64,000 nucleotides of DNA from Methylobacterium sp. WSM2598. Lineage in GTDB: Bacteria > Pseudomonadota > Alphaproteobacteria > Rhizobiales > Beijerinckiaceae. The notes under the pieces are model-generated. The model worked only from the letters and a program-made list of their open reading frames with translations, had not been told where the DNA came from and made no database searches. The translations under genes and the position numbers were made by a program. Below are positions 9,401 to 17,325 of this stretch, in pieces. The stretch is from positions 4,555,031 to 4,619,030 of the forward strand of contig NZ_KB900609.1 in assembly GCF_000379105.1 (NCBI RefSeq), read 5' to 3'. Within the stretch, counting starts at the first letter, position 1; each line of letters starts with the position of its first letter.

Positions 9401-10360
9401 GTGCATGACGGCTGGTGGATCTCGGACCACCAGTTCCTGCTCGACCGCGACGGGAGGGTGGTGCGGACGCGCGCGGACACCTTGCAGGCCTCGGCGGAGG
9501 GGCCCCGCGACGCGGCGGCGCGGATCGTGCGGCGCCGCCGCCTCGCCCGCCTCCTCCAGGGGGCCGACCGGATCCTGGCCGTGTCGGAGAGCTTCGCGCA
9601 GATCTACCGGGACGCGGGCTTCGCGCGGACGATCAGCGTGCCGAACGGCCTGTCGCCCGGCACGGTCCGGCGGCGCGCGGCGGGGAAGGGGCCGCGCGTG
9701 CGCCTCGGCCACGTGGGGGGCCGCGAGGCGCACAAGGGCGCGTGGCTGATCGAGGCGGTCCTGCGCACCAAGGCGTTCCGCAACCTGAGCCTCACCCTGG
9801 TCGATCTCGCCCAGGAGCGGGACCACGTGCGGCACGACGTGTGGGGCACGACGCCGGTCCGGATCGTGGGTCCGGTGCCGCAGGAGGAGATCGCGGCGCT
9901 CTACGGCGAACTCGACGTCCTGCTGGTGCCCTCGCTCTGGCCGGAGAGCTTCGGCCTCGTGGCGCGCGAGGCGCAGGCCTTCGGACTCTGGGTGGTGGCG
10001 AGCGACCGGGGCGCGGTGGGCAAGGACATCGTGCCGGGCGTCGACGGATTCGTCATCGACGTGGCGTCACCCCGCGACCTGCGGGCGATCCTGGCGGAGA
10101 TCGATCAGGACCCGGCGCGCTTCCAGGTTCCGCCTCCTGAGGGCCGGGCCGTCCGCACGGCGGCCGATCAGGGCGACGACCTGCTGCGTCTCTACGGCGA
10201 GATTCTCGGCGAGCGCCGTCCCGGGCCGCCGCTGCGGCCGGCCCCCAACGCGGAGGAACCCGCATGCGCCCCGAGGGCGCCGGCCGGGACGGGCGGGGCC
10301 TGGCTCCCCCGGGTCTGCGCGTCGGCGGCGACGGCGTCGGCCGCCCGCGCGGGCGCCTGA
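6473..10360 (+). CDS. Tandem GT4-type glycosyltransferase with N-terminal repeats
   Basis: A 1295-residue protein. Residues about 40-310 carry four copies of a short repeat of the type FDPDFY-YPDL-HYLVHGRKE (near 43, 103, 222 and 280), as seen at the front of many surface-glycan glycosyltransferases. Residues about 320-470 are helical, TPR-like. A first glycosyltransferase domain spans about 485-840 and a second GT4 domain about 850-1240, starting PLILVSNVFFPPQTIGGA and holding the nucleotide-sugar signature LWPESFGLVAREAQAFG near 1157. It probably adds two sugars to a surface polysaccharide or glycoprotein. Start chosen at the ATG with GGAG upstream; a GTG at 6449 and an ATG at 6519 are alternatives. 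No membrane segment seen. Confidence 0.9.
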   Translation: MTNALYRRDALSLERMSDFCARLLGLLARKAGGSRWLGQSVEFDPDFYSRLYPDLRHLRDAKALLSHYLVHGRKERRFPTRTAYLAHLFTKHGDLPEGFDPTIYRDLNQDLAALLQEDWEYAAHYVQFGRVERRRFRRESERGDEAAWPSLVCAEVDDALVAAHLRRHDLMPGRWQQRFDLAQFTFLNADWIGAAPATRIQGMLLFAEQGVDRLAPLNIEDAFDPAFYRANHPVAASLGDADLYRHWLREGVELGFAPNERACTAALIGQGAFPSCFDAEAYRATQAGLADLTRTQLLAHWLDHGLPGGCLDVIRGPDAPSFLAQVGFRALLRHQGSVALRAYDEAIARGGPSSARLHGRAEAARALGQDAAATGDYVAAAREPASSLWSHIHAAEGLAAGDLPAALAQIRASSPRWSRDARWRDTARKLLDQSFTAHREVARAAYRQGLRAQGDAILDDALNQLALDLPLVLPLPAPLPPVPGGAIVMLANLDLPQCVHYRVEQRRQQLERGGWTVRVFGQNETEAFRQALPGASAAIFYRVAAFPDILHAILTARALGLRTFYDVDDLIFDAASYPDPFESFEGQITREDYAELQAGVPLFRFAMSQCDEGLAATPALAEAMAPILRQQRCHLMRNGLDARNDHFLDQPDPPLAEPGDTVTIFYGSGTKAHNRDFNDLIGPALLAILQRHPQVRLLIAGHLKLGPALRACAHQIQTMGFTAEVGDYWEILSGVDINVAVLQPGRVADAKSEIKWLEAATCGIPSVVSGTRTYREILVDGEDALLASTPEEWTRALERLVGDPGLRRRIGLAAREKARQLYALDASARALADILPPPRPSAPVPAAVRKPLILVSNVFFPPQTIGGATRVVRDNLDHFLDRAGDRFDFAVVASDEGVAPEGRMRIDAYRGMPVVRISTPIEADMDGRPFNPTVGSVFAAALDRLQPDLVHFHCVQRLTASAVEAVQARGLPHLVTVHDGWWISDHQFLLDRDGRVVRTRADTLQASAEGPRDAAARIVRRRRLARLLQGADRILAVSESFAQIYRDAGFARTISVPNGLSPGTVRRRAAGKGPRVRLGHVGGREAHKGAWLIEAVLRTKAFRNLSLTLVDLAQERDHVRHDVWGTTPVRIVGPVPQEEIAALYGELDVLLVPSLWPESFGLVAREAQAFGLWVVASDRGAVGKDIVPGVDGFVIDVASPRDLRAILAEIDQDPARFQVPPPEGRAVRTAADQGDDLLRLYGEILGERRPGPPLRPAPNAEEPACAPRAPAGTGGAWLPRVCASAATASAARAGA

Positions 10361-10396
10361 CGGAAGCCCGCGCGGGAACCCTGCCGGGCTCACGCA

Positions 10397-10418
10397 GGCG
10401 AGCCCTGCCGGGCTCGCC
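10397..10418. terminator. Hairpin between convergent genes
   Basis: GGCGAGCCC and GGGCTCGCC form a perfect 9-bp stem with a 4-base loop. It lies between the plus-strand glycosyltransferase (ends 10360) and the minus-strand gene ending at 10430, so it could serve both. No T-run follows. The half-motif CCCTGCCGGGCTC occurs twice here (from about 10379 and 10403). Confidence 0.55.
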
Positions 10419-10429
10419 CAGGATGGTCC

Positions 10430-10849
10430 CTACTCGATCACCTCGACGATCCGGTGGGTGTGCGGGTCCACCAGGACCGGCTGGTCGTTGACGACCGTGT
10501 AGCGGTAGCCGGGCCGCACATGGTACTCGGCCGGCACGTCGTAGTAGGTCACGCCCGAGGAGGGCAGCACGGCCCCGACGCGGACGTCCTCCCTGTACCG
10601 GTACGAGGGCAGGTGCCGCTCGCGCACGTAGGAGCGGAAGCGCGGACGGTCGTCCACGCCGAGGATGCCGCCGACCGTGCCGGTCGCGGCCCCCACCGCC
10701 CCGCCGACGATGCCGCCCACCGGGCCGGCCGCGGCCGCGCCCGCCTCGGCACCCTCCTGCGCCCCGCGCAGGGTTCCCTGAGCCTGGGCCGCCAGCGGCA
10801 GCCCGAGGGTGGCCGCCGCGACGGCGGCCAGAAGCAGTTTGCTGGTCAT
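10430..10849 (-). CDS. Exported DUF1236-like protein
   Basis: A 139-residue protein with an N-terminal signal peptide (TSKLLLAAVAAATLGLPLAAQAQ), a Gly/Ala-rich middle (GPVGGIVGGAVGAATGTVGGILG) resembling a glycine-zipper, and a C-terminal domain with YYDVPAEYHVRPGYRYTVVNDQPVLVDPHTHRIVEVIE. This last part fits DUF1236, a periplasmic domain widespread in Rhizobiales and of unknown function. The ATG at 10849 follows GAGAGGA; an earlier in-frame ATG at 10867 would only add a few residues before the signal peptide. The next minus-strand gene upstream also encodes an exported small protein. Confidence 0.85.
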   Translation of the reverse strand: MTSKLLLAAVAAATLGLPLAAQAQGTLRGAQEGAEAGAAAAGPVGGIVGGAVGAATGTVGGILGVDDRPRFRSYVRERHLPSYRYREDVRVGAVLPSSGVTYYDVPAEYHVRPGYRYTVVNDQPVLVDPHTHRIVEVIE

Positions 10850-10891
10850 GATGCGTCCTCTCGACAAATCCGGCAGTTCAGCGCGGCGCGA

Positions 10892-11134
10892 TCAGCAGCC
10901 TTCCTTGTGGACGGTCTTGGAGTTGCCCATACCGTCCTCCTTGTGGACGGTCTTGGAGCCGCAATCGACGCTGCCGGTGGTGACCTCGCGGTGCTCGACC
11001 ACGCCCTCGCGGTGCTCGACGGCGACGCCCGGGGCCCGGTCGCGATGGATCACGGTGGTCTCCTCGGCCATGGCCGAGCCGGAGAGGCCCGCCAGGACAG
11101 TGGCCGCCAGGGTCGCGACGAAGACGGTGCGCAT
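10892..11134 (-). CDS. Small exported protein with duplicated SKTVHKE motif
   Basis: An 80-residue protein with a signal peptide (MRTVFVATLAATVLAGLSGSAMA) and a short charged mature part. SKTVHKE occurs twice near the C-terminus, reflecting a direct DNA repeat around 10903-10960; a Cys precedes the first copy and another ends the protein. GAGGAG lies 9 bases before the ATG, which supports the start. Function unknown. Related short periplasmic proteins with this motif occur in Methylobacteriaceae as far as I recall. It is followed by the DUF1236-like gene on the same strand. Confidence 0.8.
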   Translation of the reverse strand: MRTVFVATLAATVLAGLSGSAMAEETTVIHRDRAPGVAVEHREGVVEHREVTTGSVDCGSKTVHKEDGMGNSKTVHKEGC

Positions 11135-11447
11135 GCGTCATGCTCCTCAGTTCAGAACTGCGCCATAAACGCCCGTTTCAGCGCACAGGTTCCGGCATCT
11201 CGCCCGCGGTATCTCGTTTAACCGCGACTTAAGTTGAGGAATGATCTATTTAATCTGGCTTGCCTGGCCCAGGTTCGGCGGGAATGAGCTGTCGGACACG
11301 CATGCCCTGAGCAATAGTCCCTCCTGCACTGTGAGGCGGGGCAGGTTCTCCTGGGGCGCACGGAAGGCCACGCCGGCTGCGAAGGGGCCGGCGGACGGGG
11401 TGAGCGCGTGCGGTCCCGGAAATGCCGGTGCCGGGCGGACCGTTCCA
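11135..11447. other. Intergenic region
   Basis: About 310 bases between a minus-strand exported-protein gene and the 3' end of the sigma-factor unit. An AT-richer stretch at about 11205-11265 could hold the promoter of the 80-residue protein gene. I see no further gene. Confidence 0.4.
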
Positions 11448-11801
11448 TCAGCCCCGCCGGACGGAGCCCGCGTCGCGCTGCGCAGGCCGCCGGCGCGCCG
11501 ACCGGGTCCCCCGGCCCTGCTCCGCCACGCGGATCATCTGCTCGGCCCGGTCGAGCGACATGCCGCGCGGGTCGCACCCGCCCAGCGGCAGGTCCAGGTG
11601 CGTGTAGGAGAGCACGAACGCATCGGGCTTGGCGCCCCGCAGCTTCGCGACGCTGATCCCGATGCGGCGCGCACGGGTCCGCAGGCGGCCGAGCCGCCGC
11701 TTGTCGGTGGTGTCGGACGAGGACGCGATGACGATGCTTCCGTGCTCGGCGGATTTCGGGAGGCGGCGAGGGGAGGCGCGGCCCGGCGCGGCGCGCCTCA
11801 C
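11448..11801 (-). CDS. Hypothetical protein translationally coupled to sigma factor
   Basis: A 117-residue basic protein not assigned to a named family. Its core, SIVIASSSDTTDKRRLGRLRTRARRIGISVAKLRGAKPDAFVLSYTHLDLPLG, is well ordered, with alternating strands and helices, unlike the neighbouring shadow frames. The GTG start overlaps the sigma-factor TGA (GTGA), so translational coupling is likely and this start was preferred over the long upstream frame that runs through the sigma gene. The position after an EcfG-like gene suggests the same regulon but says nothing about mechanism. It does not resemble the anti-sigma factor NepR. Confidence 0.7.
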   Translation of the reverse strand: MRRAAPGRASPRRLPKSAEHGSIVIASSSDTTDKRRLGRLRTRARRIGISVAKLRGAKPDAFVLSYTHLDLPLGGCDPRGMSLDRAEQMIRVAEQGRGTRSARRRPAQRDAGSVRRG

Positions 11802-12583
11802 GGCCCGGCCGCGCGACCGGGCCGTCCCGCCTCGTAGCCCAGCGCCTGCGCGAGGGCGGCGCGCGCGCGATTGACCCGGCTCTTCGCCGTCCCGACCTGG
11901 CAGTTCATCAGCTCCGCGGCGGCCTCGTAGGTCATGCCGTGCATGGCGACCAGCAGCAGGGCCTCGCGCTGCGCGGCCGGCAGCCTGCCGAGCTCCGCCC
12001 AGACCTCGCGCAGCTCGACACCGTCCTCCTGGGCCGGGAGGGAGACCAGCTGCGCGGCGGCGGCGCCGTCCGCATCCTCGACCTCGCGGCGCCGCCGCCG
12101 GCCGTTCGTGTAGAACTGGTTGCGCAGGATCGTGAACAGCCACGCCTTGAGGTTCGTCCCGACCTCGAAGCGGTGCTGGTTCTGCCAGGCGCGCAGCATC
12201 GTCTCCTGCACAAGGTCGTCGGCCTGGATCACGTTGGCCGTCAGCGACAGGGCGAAGCCGCGCAAGGCCGGCAGCGCCGCCAGCAGATCGTCGCGGAAGC
12301 GGGAGACGACGGCCGGCTGCCCCGCCAGGGCCGCCTCCAGGCGCGCGATCGCCTCGCGCACCTCCGAGGGGTGCGGCGCGCTGACGAAGGCCGCGTAGGC
12401 GGTTCGCAGCTGCCGGCCGAGATGGTCGCGCAGGAAGGGCGCGAGCTGCGGCCGGCGATCGGCCGCCGCGGGCTCCCGGGCCGCCGGCTCCCGATGCGAG
12501 AGCGGCGCGCACGCGAGGACGGGCGTCGGCGCGTGCCGCGCGCTCGCCGTGGTTCGGACCAGTCTCGATGTTCTGTGCAACAC
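11798..12583 (-). CDS. ECF sigma factor, EcfG-like
   Basis: RNA polymerase sigma factor of the extracytoplasmic-function group. Region 2 is clear from about residue 93 (FRDDLLAALPALRGFALSLT then DLVQETMLRAWQNQHRFE) and region 4 from about 205 (LPAAQREALLLVAMHGMTYEAAAELMNCQVGTAKSRVNRARAAL). The sequence fits the EcfG general-stress class of alphaproteobacteria. At 261 residues it is about 80 longer than usual; the extra N-terminus follows a GTG at 12583 and an internal GTG near codon 75 could be the true start. No NepR or PhyR gene is adjacent, so this may be an extra EcfG paralogue rather than the main one. Confidence 0.87.
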   Translation of the reverse strand: MLHRTSRLVRTTASARHAPTPVLACAPLSHREPAAREPAAADRRPQLAPFLRDHLGRQLRTAYAAFVSAPHPSEVREAIARLEAALAGQPAVVSRFRDDLLAALPALRGFALSLTANVIQADDLVQETMLRAWQNQHRFEVGTNLKAWLFTILRNQFYTNGRRRRREVEDADGAAAAQLVSLPAQEDGVELREVWAELGRLPAAQREALLLVAMHGMTYEAAAELMNCQVGTAKSRVNRARAALAQALGYEAGRPGRAAGP

Positions 12584-12802
12584 GCTGCGACACCCGCCTT
12601 CGAGAGTTCATTCACGGTCTTGCCCGCGGTCTCGGAACACGGCCGGACGAACGCCGCGCGGGCCTCCCGGGCGGGGCAGAGCCCCGAACGCGCGGGGATC
12701 CGCCTGCAACCATGGCCGCCCCTCGGCGCCCGCGCCCGTCCCCGCGCCGCCTCCCCGGCGGACGACCCCGCCCGCCGGGAGCATACAGCGAAGGAAAGTT
12801 AC

Positions 12803-12816
12803 AATTTCACTGTACA
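12803..12816 (+). promoter_or_regulatory. Candidate operator AATnTCACTGTACA, copy 1
   Basis: AATTTCACTGTACA sits in a local AT-rich island of an otherwise very GC-rich gap between the sigma-factor gene and the low-complexity protein gene. A copy with 13 of 14 bases identical lies at 19507-19520, just upstream of the small XRE regulator. The two sites bracket the type I secretion locus. The function is inferred from position and conservation only. Confidence 0.4.
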
Positions 12817-12873
12817 ACCCCGGGGCCCGGAGGGTCAACCCGTCGCGGCCGGCCCCGGGCTCCCGCGGCCGCG

Positions 12874-15765
12874 TCAGTGGAAATTCGGGTGGACCGGCAC
12901 CGCGTCGTGATGAGCGATGCCCACGAGCCCGACCTCCGCGTGCGCGGCCCCGTCGTGGGCCGGCCCGGCCGGCGCCGCCGGGACCGGGTGCGGATTGCCC
13001 GGAGCGAAGACGAGGGTGCCATCCGCCCCGATCTCGGCCTGCACGGGGCCGGAGGGCGCGCTCGGCGCCGGGGCATGCCCCGCCTGCGCGGCCGCGGACC
13101 CCACCGCCGGGCTCGCCGCGCCGGCAGCCGGCGGCGGGGGCGAGCCCGCGGGTTCGGGCGCGACGGCGGGATGCCCGGGATCCGGCGCGGCCTGCGCCGC
13201 ACCGGCGGGGGGCGAGGCCGCATCGGCCCCGGGGGCGTGCGCGGCGTGGCGGTCCGCGGCGGGGGCCTCTCCTCCCGCGGCGCCGTCGACCGGGCTCCGA
13301 TCCGACGCGGCGCTGCCGGCCGCTTCGTGGCCCGCCAGCGGCGTCGCGGCGTCGGGTCTCGCGGCGCTCGGGGCCGACGGGGTCTCCGCGCCGGTCCCGG
13401 GAGCGGCCCGGCCGTGGCCGAGCGGATCGATGACCTGCTCCGGTGCGCCCTCGGCGTGGCCACGATCCGAGACGGCATTCTCCGCGCCCGAATGGCTCGC
13501 CGCCGTCGACCCGGCCTCGGCGCCCGCCCCGCCCGGGGCGGCCCCCGGATCGCGCGCCTGCGGGCCCGGATGGCCGGGAGCGACGGTCGCCCCCGGCGCG
13601 GGATGCGCCTCGGCGCCCGCGGGCCCGGTTCCCGCCGGGACCGGGGGCGCATCCGGCGCCGCGGGGTGACCGCCCGGAAGCCCGCCGCCCTGGCCGGCGC
13701 TCTCGGTCGGCTCGGCGGCCGGGACAGCGGGGCCGGCCGCGTCGCTCGCGCCCGCCGCCCAGATCTCGCCGCTCGCCGCGGGCGGCACGGCCGGCGCGGT
13801 GACCGGAGCGGTGCCGGGACCGGCCGGGCCCGCGTGATCGGGGCGGATCCCATCCCGATCCTGCCCGGAGGCGGCATCGTCCGTCGGCGCGTAACCTGCC
13901 GCCGTCGGAACCGCCGGGACGATGCGGGAAGCGTCGCTGCTGCCTCCCGGCACCGCGGCCACCGCGCCGTCGCCGTGTCCCGAGGGCTCGGCCCGGGCCG
14001 CGCCGATCTCCGGGGACGCGGCCGCCGCGCCCGGCCCGCGCGGCGTCCCCGGGTGGTCCGGGTCGATGGCCGTGCCCGCGATCGCACCGGCCGCCGAGGC
14101 GGGGCCGGCCCCGAGTCCTTCTCCCGCCGTGACCGGCACCCGGGCCGCGTGACCGCTCCCGTGATCCGAATCCTGCGCGGCCGGGGCGTCGGCGCGCGCG
14201 CCGTGCGGCGCGTCGGCCCCGGGAGCCCGGTCGGTGCCGGCCGCATCCGGGCCGGACCGGTCGGGCCGGACCTCCGCGCGCTCGGCCTGCGCATCATCGC
14301 CCCGGCCCGGGCCGCGGGCGGCGTCGCTCGCCGCCTCGCGGACGGGGCCGGCGTGGGCGCCGGCGCGCTCGGCGGCGCCGTGGCCCGCCCCGTCGCCCGG
14401 CGCGTCATCCGCCTTCGGGCCGGACGCCTCCGAGGCCCGGCTGCCGGTGGCGCCGCCCTCGCCCGCGCCGTGTGCGGCGCCCCGGCCCTCGCTCTCGCCC
14501 GGCGCGGCATGGTCCGCCCCCGCGCGGCTCGCGGCCGGGCCGGCCTCGGCGGCGCCCTCCTGGCGCGACGGCGGCGCGAGCGCCCTCGCGGCGCCGGTTT
14601 CGCCCCGGCCCGCCTCCGGGGCGGCCTCGGTCGCGGCCGGGACGGGCGCCGCGGCGTGAGCGGCCTTGGCGCCCGGATCGGCGCCAGGAGCAGCCGAGGT
14701 GGCGGCCGAGGCGTCGGCCTGCACCGTCTCGCTCGCGTGGTCCGCGGCGCCCGGCGCCGTCCCGGACGGGTGGCCGCCGGACGCGGATTCGGCCGTGGCG
14801 GGAGAGCCGGCCGCCTGGGCGCCCGCCTGCTGCCCCGCCTCGTTGGGCCGGGCGCCGGCCGCCTTCTCGGTGAGCGGCGTCCGCGAGAGGTCGGGTCCCT
14901 CGCCGGGATCGGGCCGGGCCGGATGGACCGGGCCGGCCGGCGCCGCCCCGCCGCGCCCGGCCCCGTCGAGGTCCTGAGCATTGCCGCCGCGGGAGAGCGG
15001 GGGCGCGGCCGGCGCGGAGGCGTCCGTGGCGCGCGGGCTGCCCGAGGAGGGAACCGCCGGCAGCGCCGCGTCCCCGTGCCAGGAGGCGCCGTCCGCCGCG
15101 CTCGCGGCGCTCGTCGGCGCGAGGTCCGTCTCCGGCCGCGGGCCGGCCTCGTCGGGCGCGGCGTCCACGGCGAACAGCATCGCGGTGGTCACGATCGCGG
15201 CGACGTGCCGGCGGTGATCGTCGTGCTGCGATTGGGCCTCGCCCGCGCCTCCCGCCTCCGCCGAGCGGGGCGGCGCGACCGGTCCCGGCCGGCCGGCGGC
15301 CGCCGGCCCGGGCAGCGGCTCGACCGGGGCGAGTTCGGAGGCGGCGGCGTCGTCCTCGGACAGCAGGAAGGCCGCGGCCGCGACGATGGCCGCCAGCAGG
15401 GCGGCCGGGTGAACCACGAGCGTCGTGCCGCCCTGGCCCTGCGGGATGGGCAGCAGCGCCGGGTAGCGGACCGCGATCTGGTTGAGCAGGGCGCGGAAGT
15501 CGGGACCCTGCATCGGCTGGTCCAGCACCGCGCTTCCGACCACGTAGCGCCCGTCGATGCGGGCGAAGTGCATGATCACGTCGCCGTCCGCCCGGCAGAA
15601 GACGAACCACGGGTCGGCCTCGTCGCTCAGGCCCTGATCGCTGGTGATCCGCATCCCGGCCCGGACCAGGGCGGCCTCGACCCGGTAGAACTCGGCCAGC
15701 TCCTGCTGGGACCAATCCCCGCGCGTCGTCGGCGCGGGCCGGAAGAAGGAGATGACAGCACCCAT
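12874..15765 (-). CDS. Low-complexity Ala/Pro/Gly-rich protein linked to type I secretion genes
   Basis: A 963-residue protein. Residues 1-105 form an ordered domain (DWSQQELAEFYRVEAALVRA, then DEADPWFVFCRADGDVIMHF and ARIDGRYVVGSAVLDQPMQG). A membrane-like helix follows at about 117-135 (LVVHPAALLAAIVAAAAFLLS). The remaining about 800 residues are extremely rich in Ala, Pro, Gly, Asp and His and look disordered; the last residues are AEVGLVGIAHHDAVPVHPNFH. It lacks RTX GGxGxDxxx repeats. It is third after an ABC exporter and an HlyD-type gene on the same strand, 174 bases from the latter. It could be a cargo, an anchor or an accessory subunit; I do not recognise a named family. Start at 15765 with GAGGG upstream. 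Confidence 0.75.
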   Translation of the reverse strand: MGAVISFFRPAPTTRGDWSQQELAEFYRVEAALVRAGMRITSDQGLSDEADPWFVFCRADGDVIMHFARIDGRYVVGSAVLDQPMQGPDFRALLNQIAVRYPALLPIPQGQGGTTLVVHPAALLAAIVAAAAFLLSEDDAAASELAPVEPLPGPAAAGRPGPVAPPRSAEAGGAGEAQSQHDDHRRHVAAIVTTAMLFAVDAAPDEAGPRPETDLAPTSAASAADGASWHGDAALPAVPSSGSPRATDASAPAAPPLSRGGNAQDLDGAGRGGAAPAGPVHPARPDPGEGPDLSRTPLTEKAAGARPNEAGQQAGAQAAGSPATAESASGGHPSGTAPGAADHASETVQADASAATSAAPGADPGAKAAHAAAPVPAATEAAPEAGRGETGAARALAPPSRQEGAAEAGPAASRAGADHAAPGESEGRGAAHGAGEGGATGSRASEASGPKADDAPGDGAGHGAAERAGAHAGPVREAASDAARGPGRGDDAQAERAEVRPDRSGPDAAGTDRAPGADAPHGARADAPAAQDSDHGSGHAARVPVTAGEGLGAGPASAAGAIAGTAIDPDHPGTPRGPGAAAASPEIGAARAEPSGHGDGAVAAVPGGSSDASRIVPAVPTAAGYAPTDDAASGQDRDGIRPDHAGPAGPGTAPVTAPAVPPAASGEIWAAGASDAAGPAVPAAEPTESAGQGGGLPGGHPAAPDAPPVPAGTGPAGAEAHPAPGATVAPGHPGPQARDPGAAPGGAGAEAGSTAASHSGAENAVSDRGHAEGAPEQVIDPLGHGRAAPGTGAETPSAPSAARPDAATPLAGHEAAGSAASDRSPVDGAAGGEAPAADRHAAHAPGADAASPPAGAAQAAPDPGHPAVAPEPAGSPPPPAAGAASPAVGSAAAQAGHAPAPSAPSGPVQAEIGADGTLVFAPGNPHPVPAAPAGPAHDGAAHAEVGLVGIAHHDAVPVHPNFH

Positions 15766-15939
15766 TTCGCCCTCACTCCGCACAGAAGCGCGGGGCCGGA
15801 GCGGGGCATCCCCGAGGCCCCCGGCGCGCGCACCCGTCCCGTCCGGACCTACGCAGCATGGCCCGCGCGATCCTGCCGACTCTCTCGTTCCCGCATCATG
15901 GTCCGCCACCGCACCGGCGACCGTCTCGGCGAGTGATGC

Positions 15940-17322
15940 TCAGCGCTCATGGAAGGCACGTCCCATCGCGTCGAAGAGGGGTGAGACCATGTAGTCGAGG
16001 GCCGTCCGCTCCCCGGCCGAGAGGACGATCTCCGCGGGAAGTCCGGCCAGGAGGCGGTCCCTGACGTCGCCCGGCACGTCGTGCTCGTCGATCTCGACGA
16101 TCCCGGCGAAGTAGGGCTGCTTGGTCGCCTCGTCGATCAGCCGGTCGCGCGACACCGTCCTGAGCGTCCCGAAGATCGCCGGGGTCCGGCGCGTCTGGAA
16201 GGTGGGCAGCTTGACCTCGGCCCGCATCCCGGCATGGACGGCCTCCAGATCCTGCGGCGAGAACTGCACGCTGATCACCAGCCGGTCGCGCGTCGGGACG
16301 ATCTCCATCAGCGGCTCGCCGGGGCGGACGACCTGCCCGATCGTGTAGACCTTGAGGCCCTGGATGACGCCGCCGTGCGGGGCGCGCACCTCGTGCCGCC
16401 GCAGCACGTCCTGGGCGACGAGCAGCTTCTCGCGCAGTTCGGAGATCTTCTGGCGGGTCTCCAGGAGCTGGGCGGTGACGGATTCCTGGCGCCTCTGCTC
16501 GATCTGGGTGACCTGCATGCCGGCCTCGCCGATGGCGTTCTCGGCCTTGGCCGTCTCCGCCACCGAGCGCCCGATCACGCCCTGGAGCCGGGTGCGTTCC
16601 CGCTCCATCATCAGGAGCCGCGAGAGCGGGATGAGGTTCTTGTCGCGCAGGCTGCGCAGGCCGCCGAGCTCCTCGTCGATGTAGCGGACCTGCGCCTCGA
16701 CCGAGGCCCTCTCGGCCGCCAGCCCCTCCATCTCGACCCTCAGCTGCCGCACGCGCGCCGCGATGAGGTCGAGCTGGGCGCGCATCGACTTGCGGCGCTC
16801 CGCGAGCTGGTTGCGCTGGTCGCCGATCGCCCGGGCGATCGGCGCCTCGTCGCGCCGCGCGACGATGTCGGGCGGCAGGTCGAGGTCGGCCGCCGCGTCC
16901 TGCTCGGCCCGCAGGCGGGCCTCGAGGATCAGGGCGGCGTCGAGCTGGGTGCGGAACAAGTCGGCGCTCGCCCGCGACTGCAGCGGGTCGAGGCGCAGGA
17001 GGACGTCGCCCTCCCGCACGCTCTGGCCGTCCTTCACCAGCACGTCGAGGACCATGCCGCCCTCGAAATGCTGGACCACCTTGCGGCTCGTCTCCGCCAC
17101 GACGACGCCCGGGCTGATGACCGCGCGGTCCAGCCGGACCCGCGCGGCCCAGCCGCCGACGACCCCGAAGGTCAGCGCGATCAGGGCGTAGCCCGCGACG
17201 GCGTAGAGCCGCCAATTCGTCATCTCGGCCGGCCGCGCCGGCCCGGCCCCCGCCTCGGGGCGCGGGGCGACGGGCCGGGGCGATCCGGGGACGGGCAGGA
17301 AGCGGGCGGTCCCGGTGGTCAT
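15940..17322 (-). CDS. Type I secretion membrane fusion protein, HlyD family
   Basis: Periplasmic adaptor linking an ABC exporter to an outer-membrane channel. The 460-residue product has a Pro/Ala-rich cytoplasmic tail, a membrane helix at about 38-60 (LYAVAGYALIALTFGVVGGWAA), a barrel-sandwich half-motif (VQHFEGGMVLDVLVKDGQSVREGDVLLRLDP), a long coiled coil at about 120-300, and the C-terminal HlyD signature region (LEAVHAGMRAEVKLPTF). Length and layout match PrtE/LapC-like adaptors. The ATG lies 3 bases after the ABC-transporter stop, so the two are coupled. The outer-membrane TolC partner is not in this window. Confidence 0.93.
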   Translation of the reverse strand: MTTGTARFLPVPGSPRPVAPRPEAGAGPARPAEMTNWRLYAVAGYALIALTFGVVGGWAARVRLDRAVISPGVVVAETSRKVVQHFEGGMVLDVLVKDGQSVREGDVLLRLDPLQSRASADLFRTQLDAALILEARLRAEQDAAADLDLPPDIVARRDEAPIARAIGDQRNQLAERRKSMRAQLDLIAARVRQLRVEMEGLAAERASVEAQVRYIDEELGGLRSLRDKNLIPLSRLLMMERERTRLQGVIGRSVAETAKAENAIGEAGMQVTQIEQRRQESVTAQLLETRQKISELREKLLVAQDVLRRHEVRAPHGGVIQGLKVYTIGQVVRPGEPLMEIVPTRDRLVISVQFSPQDLEAVHAGMRAEVKLPTFQTRRTPAIFGTLRTVSRDRLIDEATKQPYFAGIVEIDEHDVPGDVRDRLLAGLPAEIVLSAGERTALDYMVSPLFDAMGRAFHER

Positions 17323-17325
17323 CGC

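Noticed and set aside
6080..9835. A 1251-codon open frame on the minus strand opposite the glycosyltransferase
   Set aside because: It has Arg/Gly/His-rich composition without domains and mirrors the plus-strand gene's codon bias; a GC-rich shadow.
12568..15936. A 1122-codon plus-strand frame opposite the low-complexity protein
   Set aside because: The translation is Arg/Gly/Ala repeats with no ordered segment, while the minus-strand frame has a conserved-looking N-terminus and a ribosome site.
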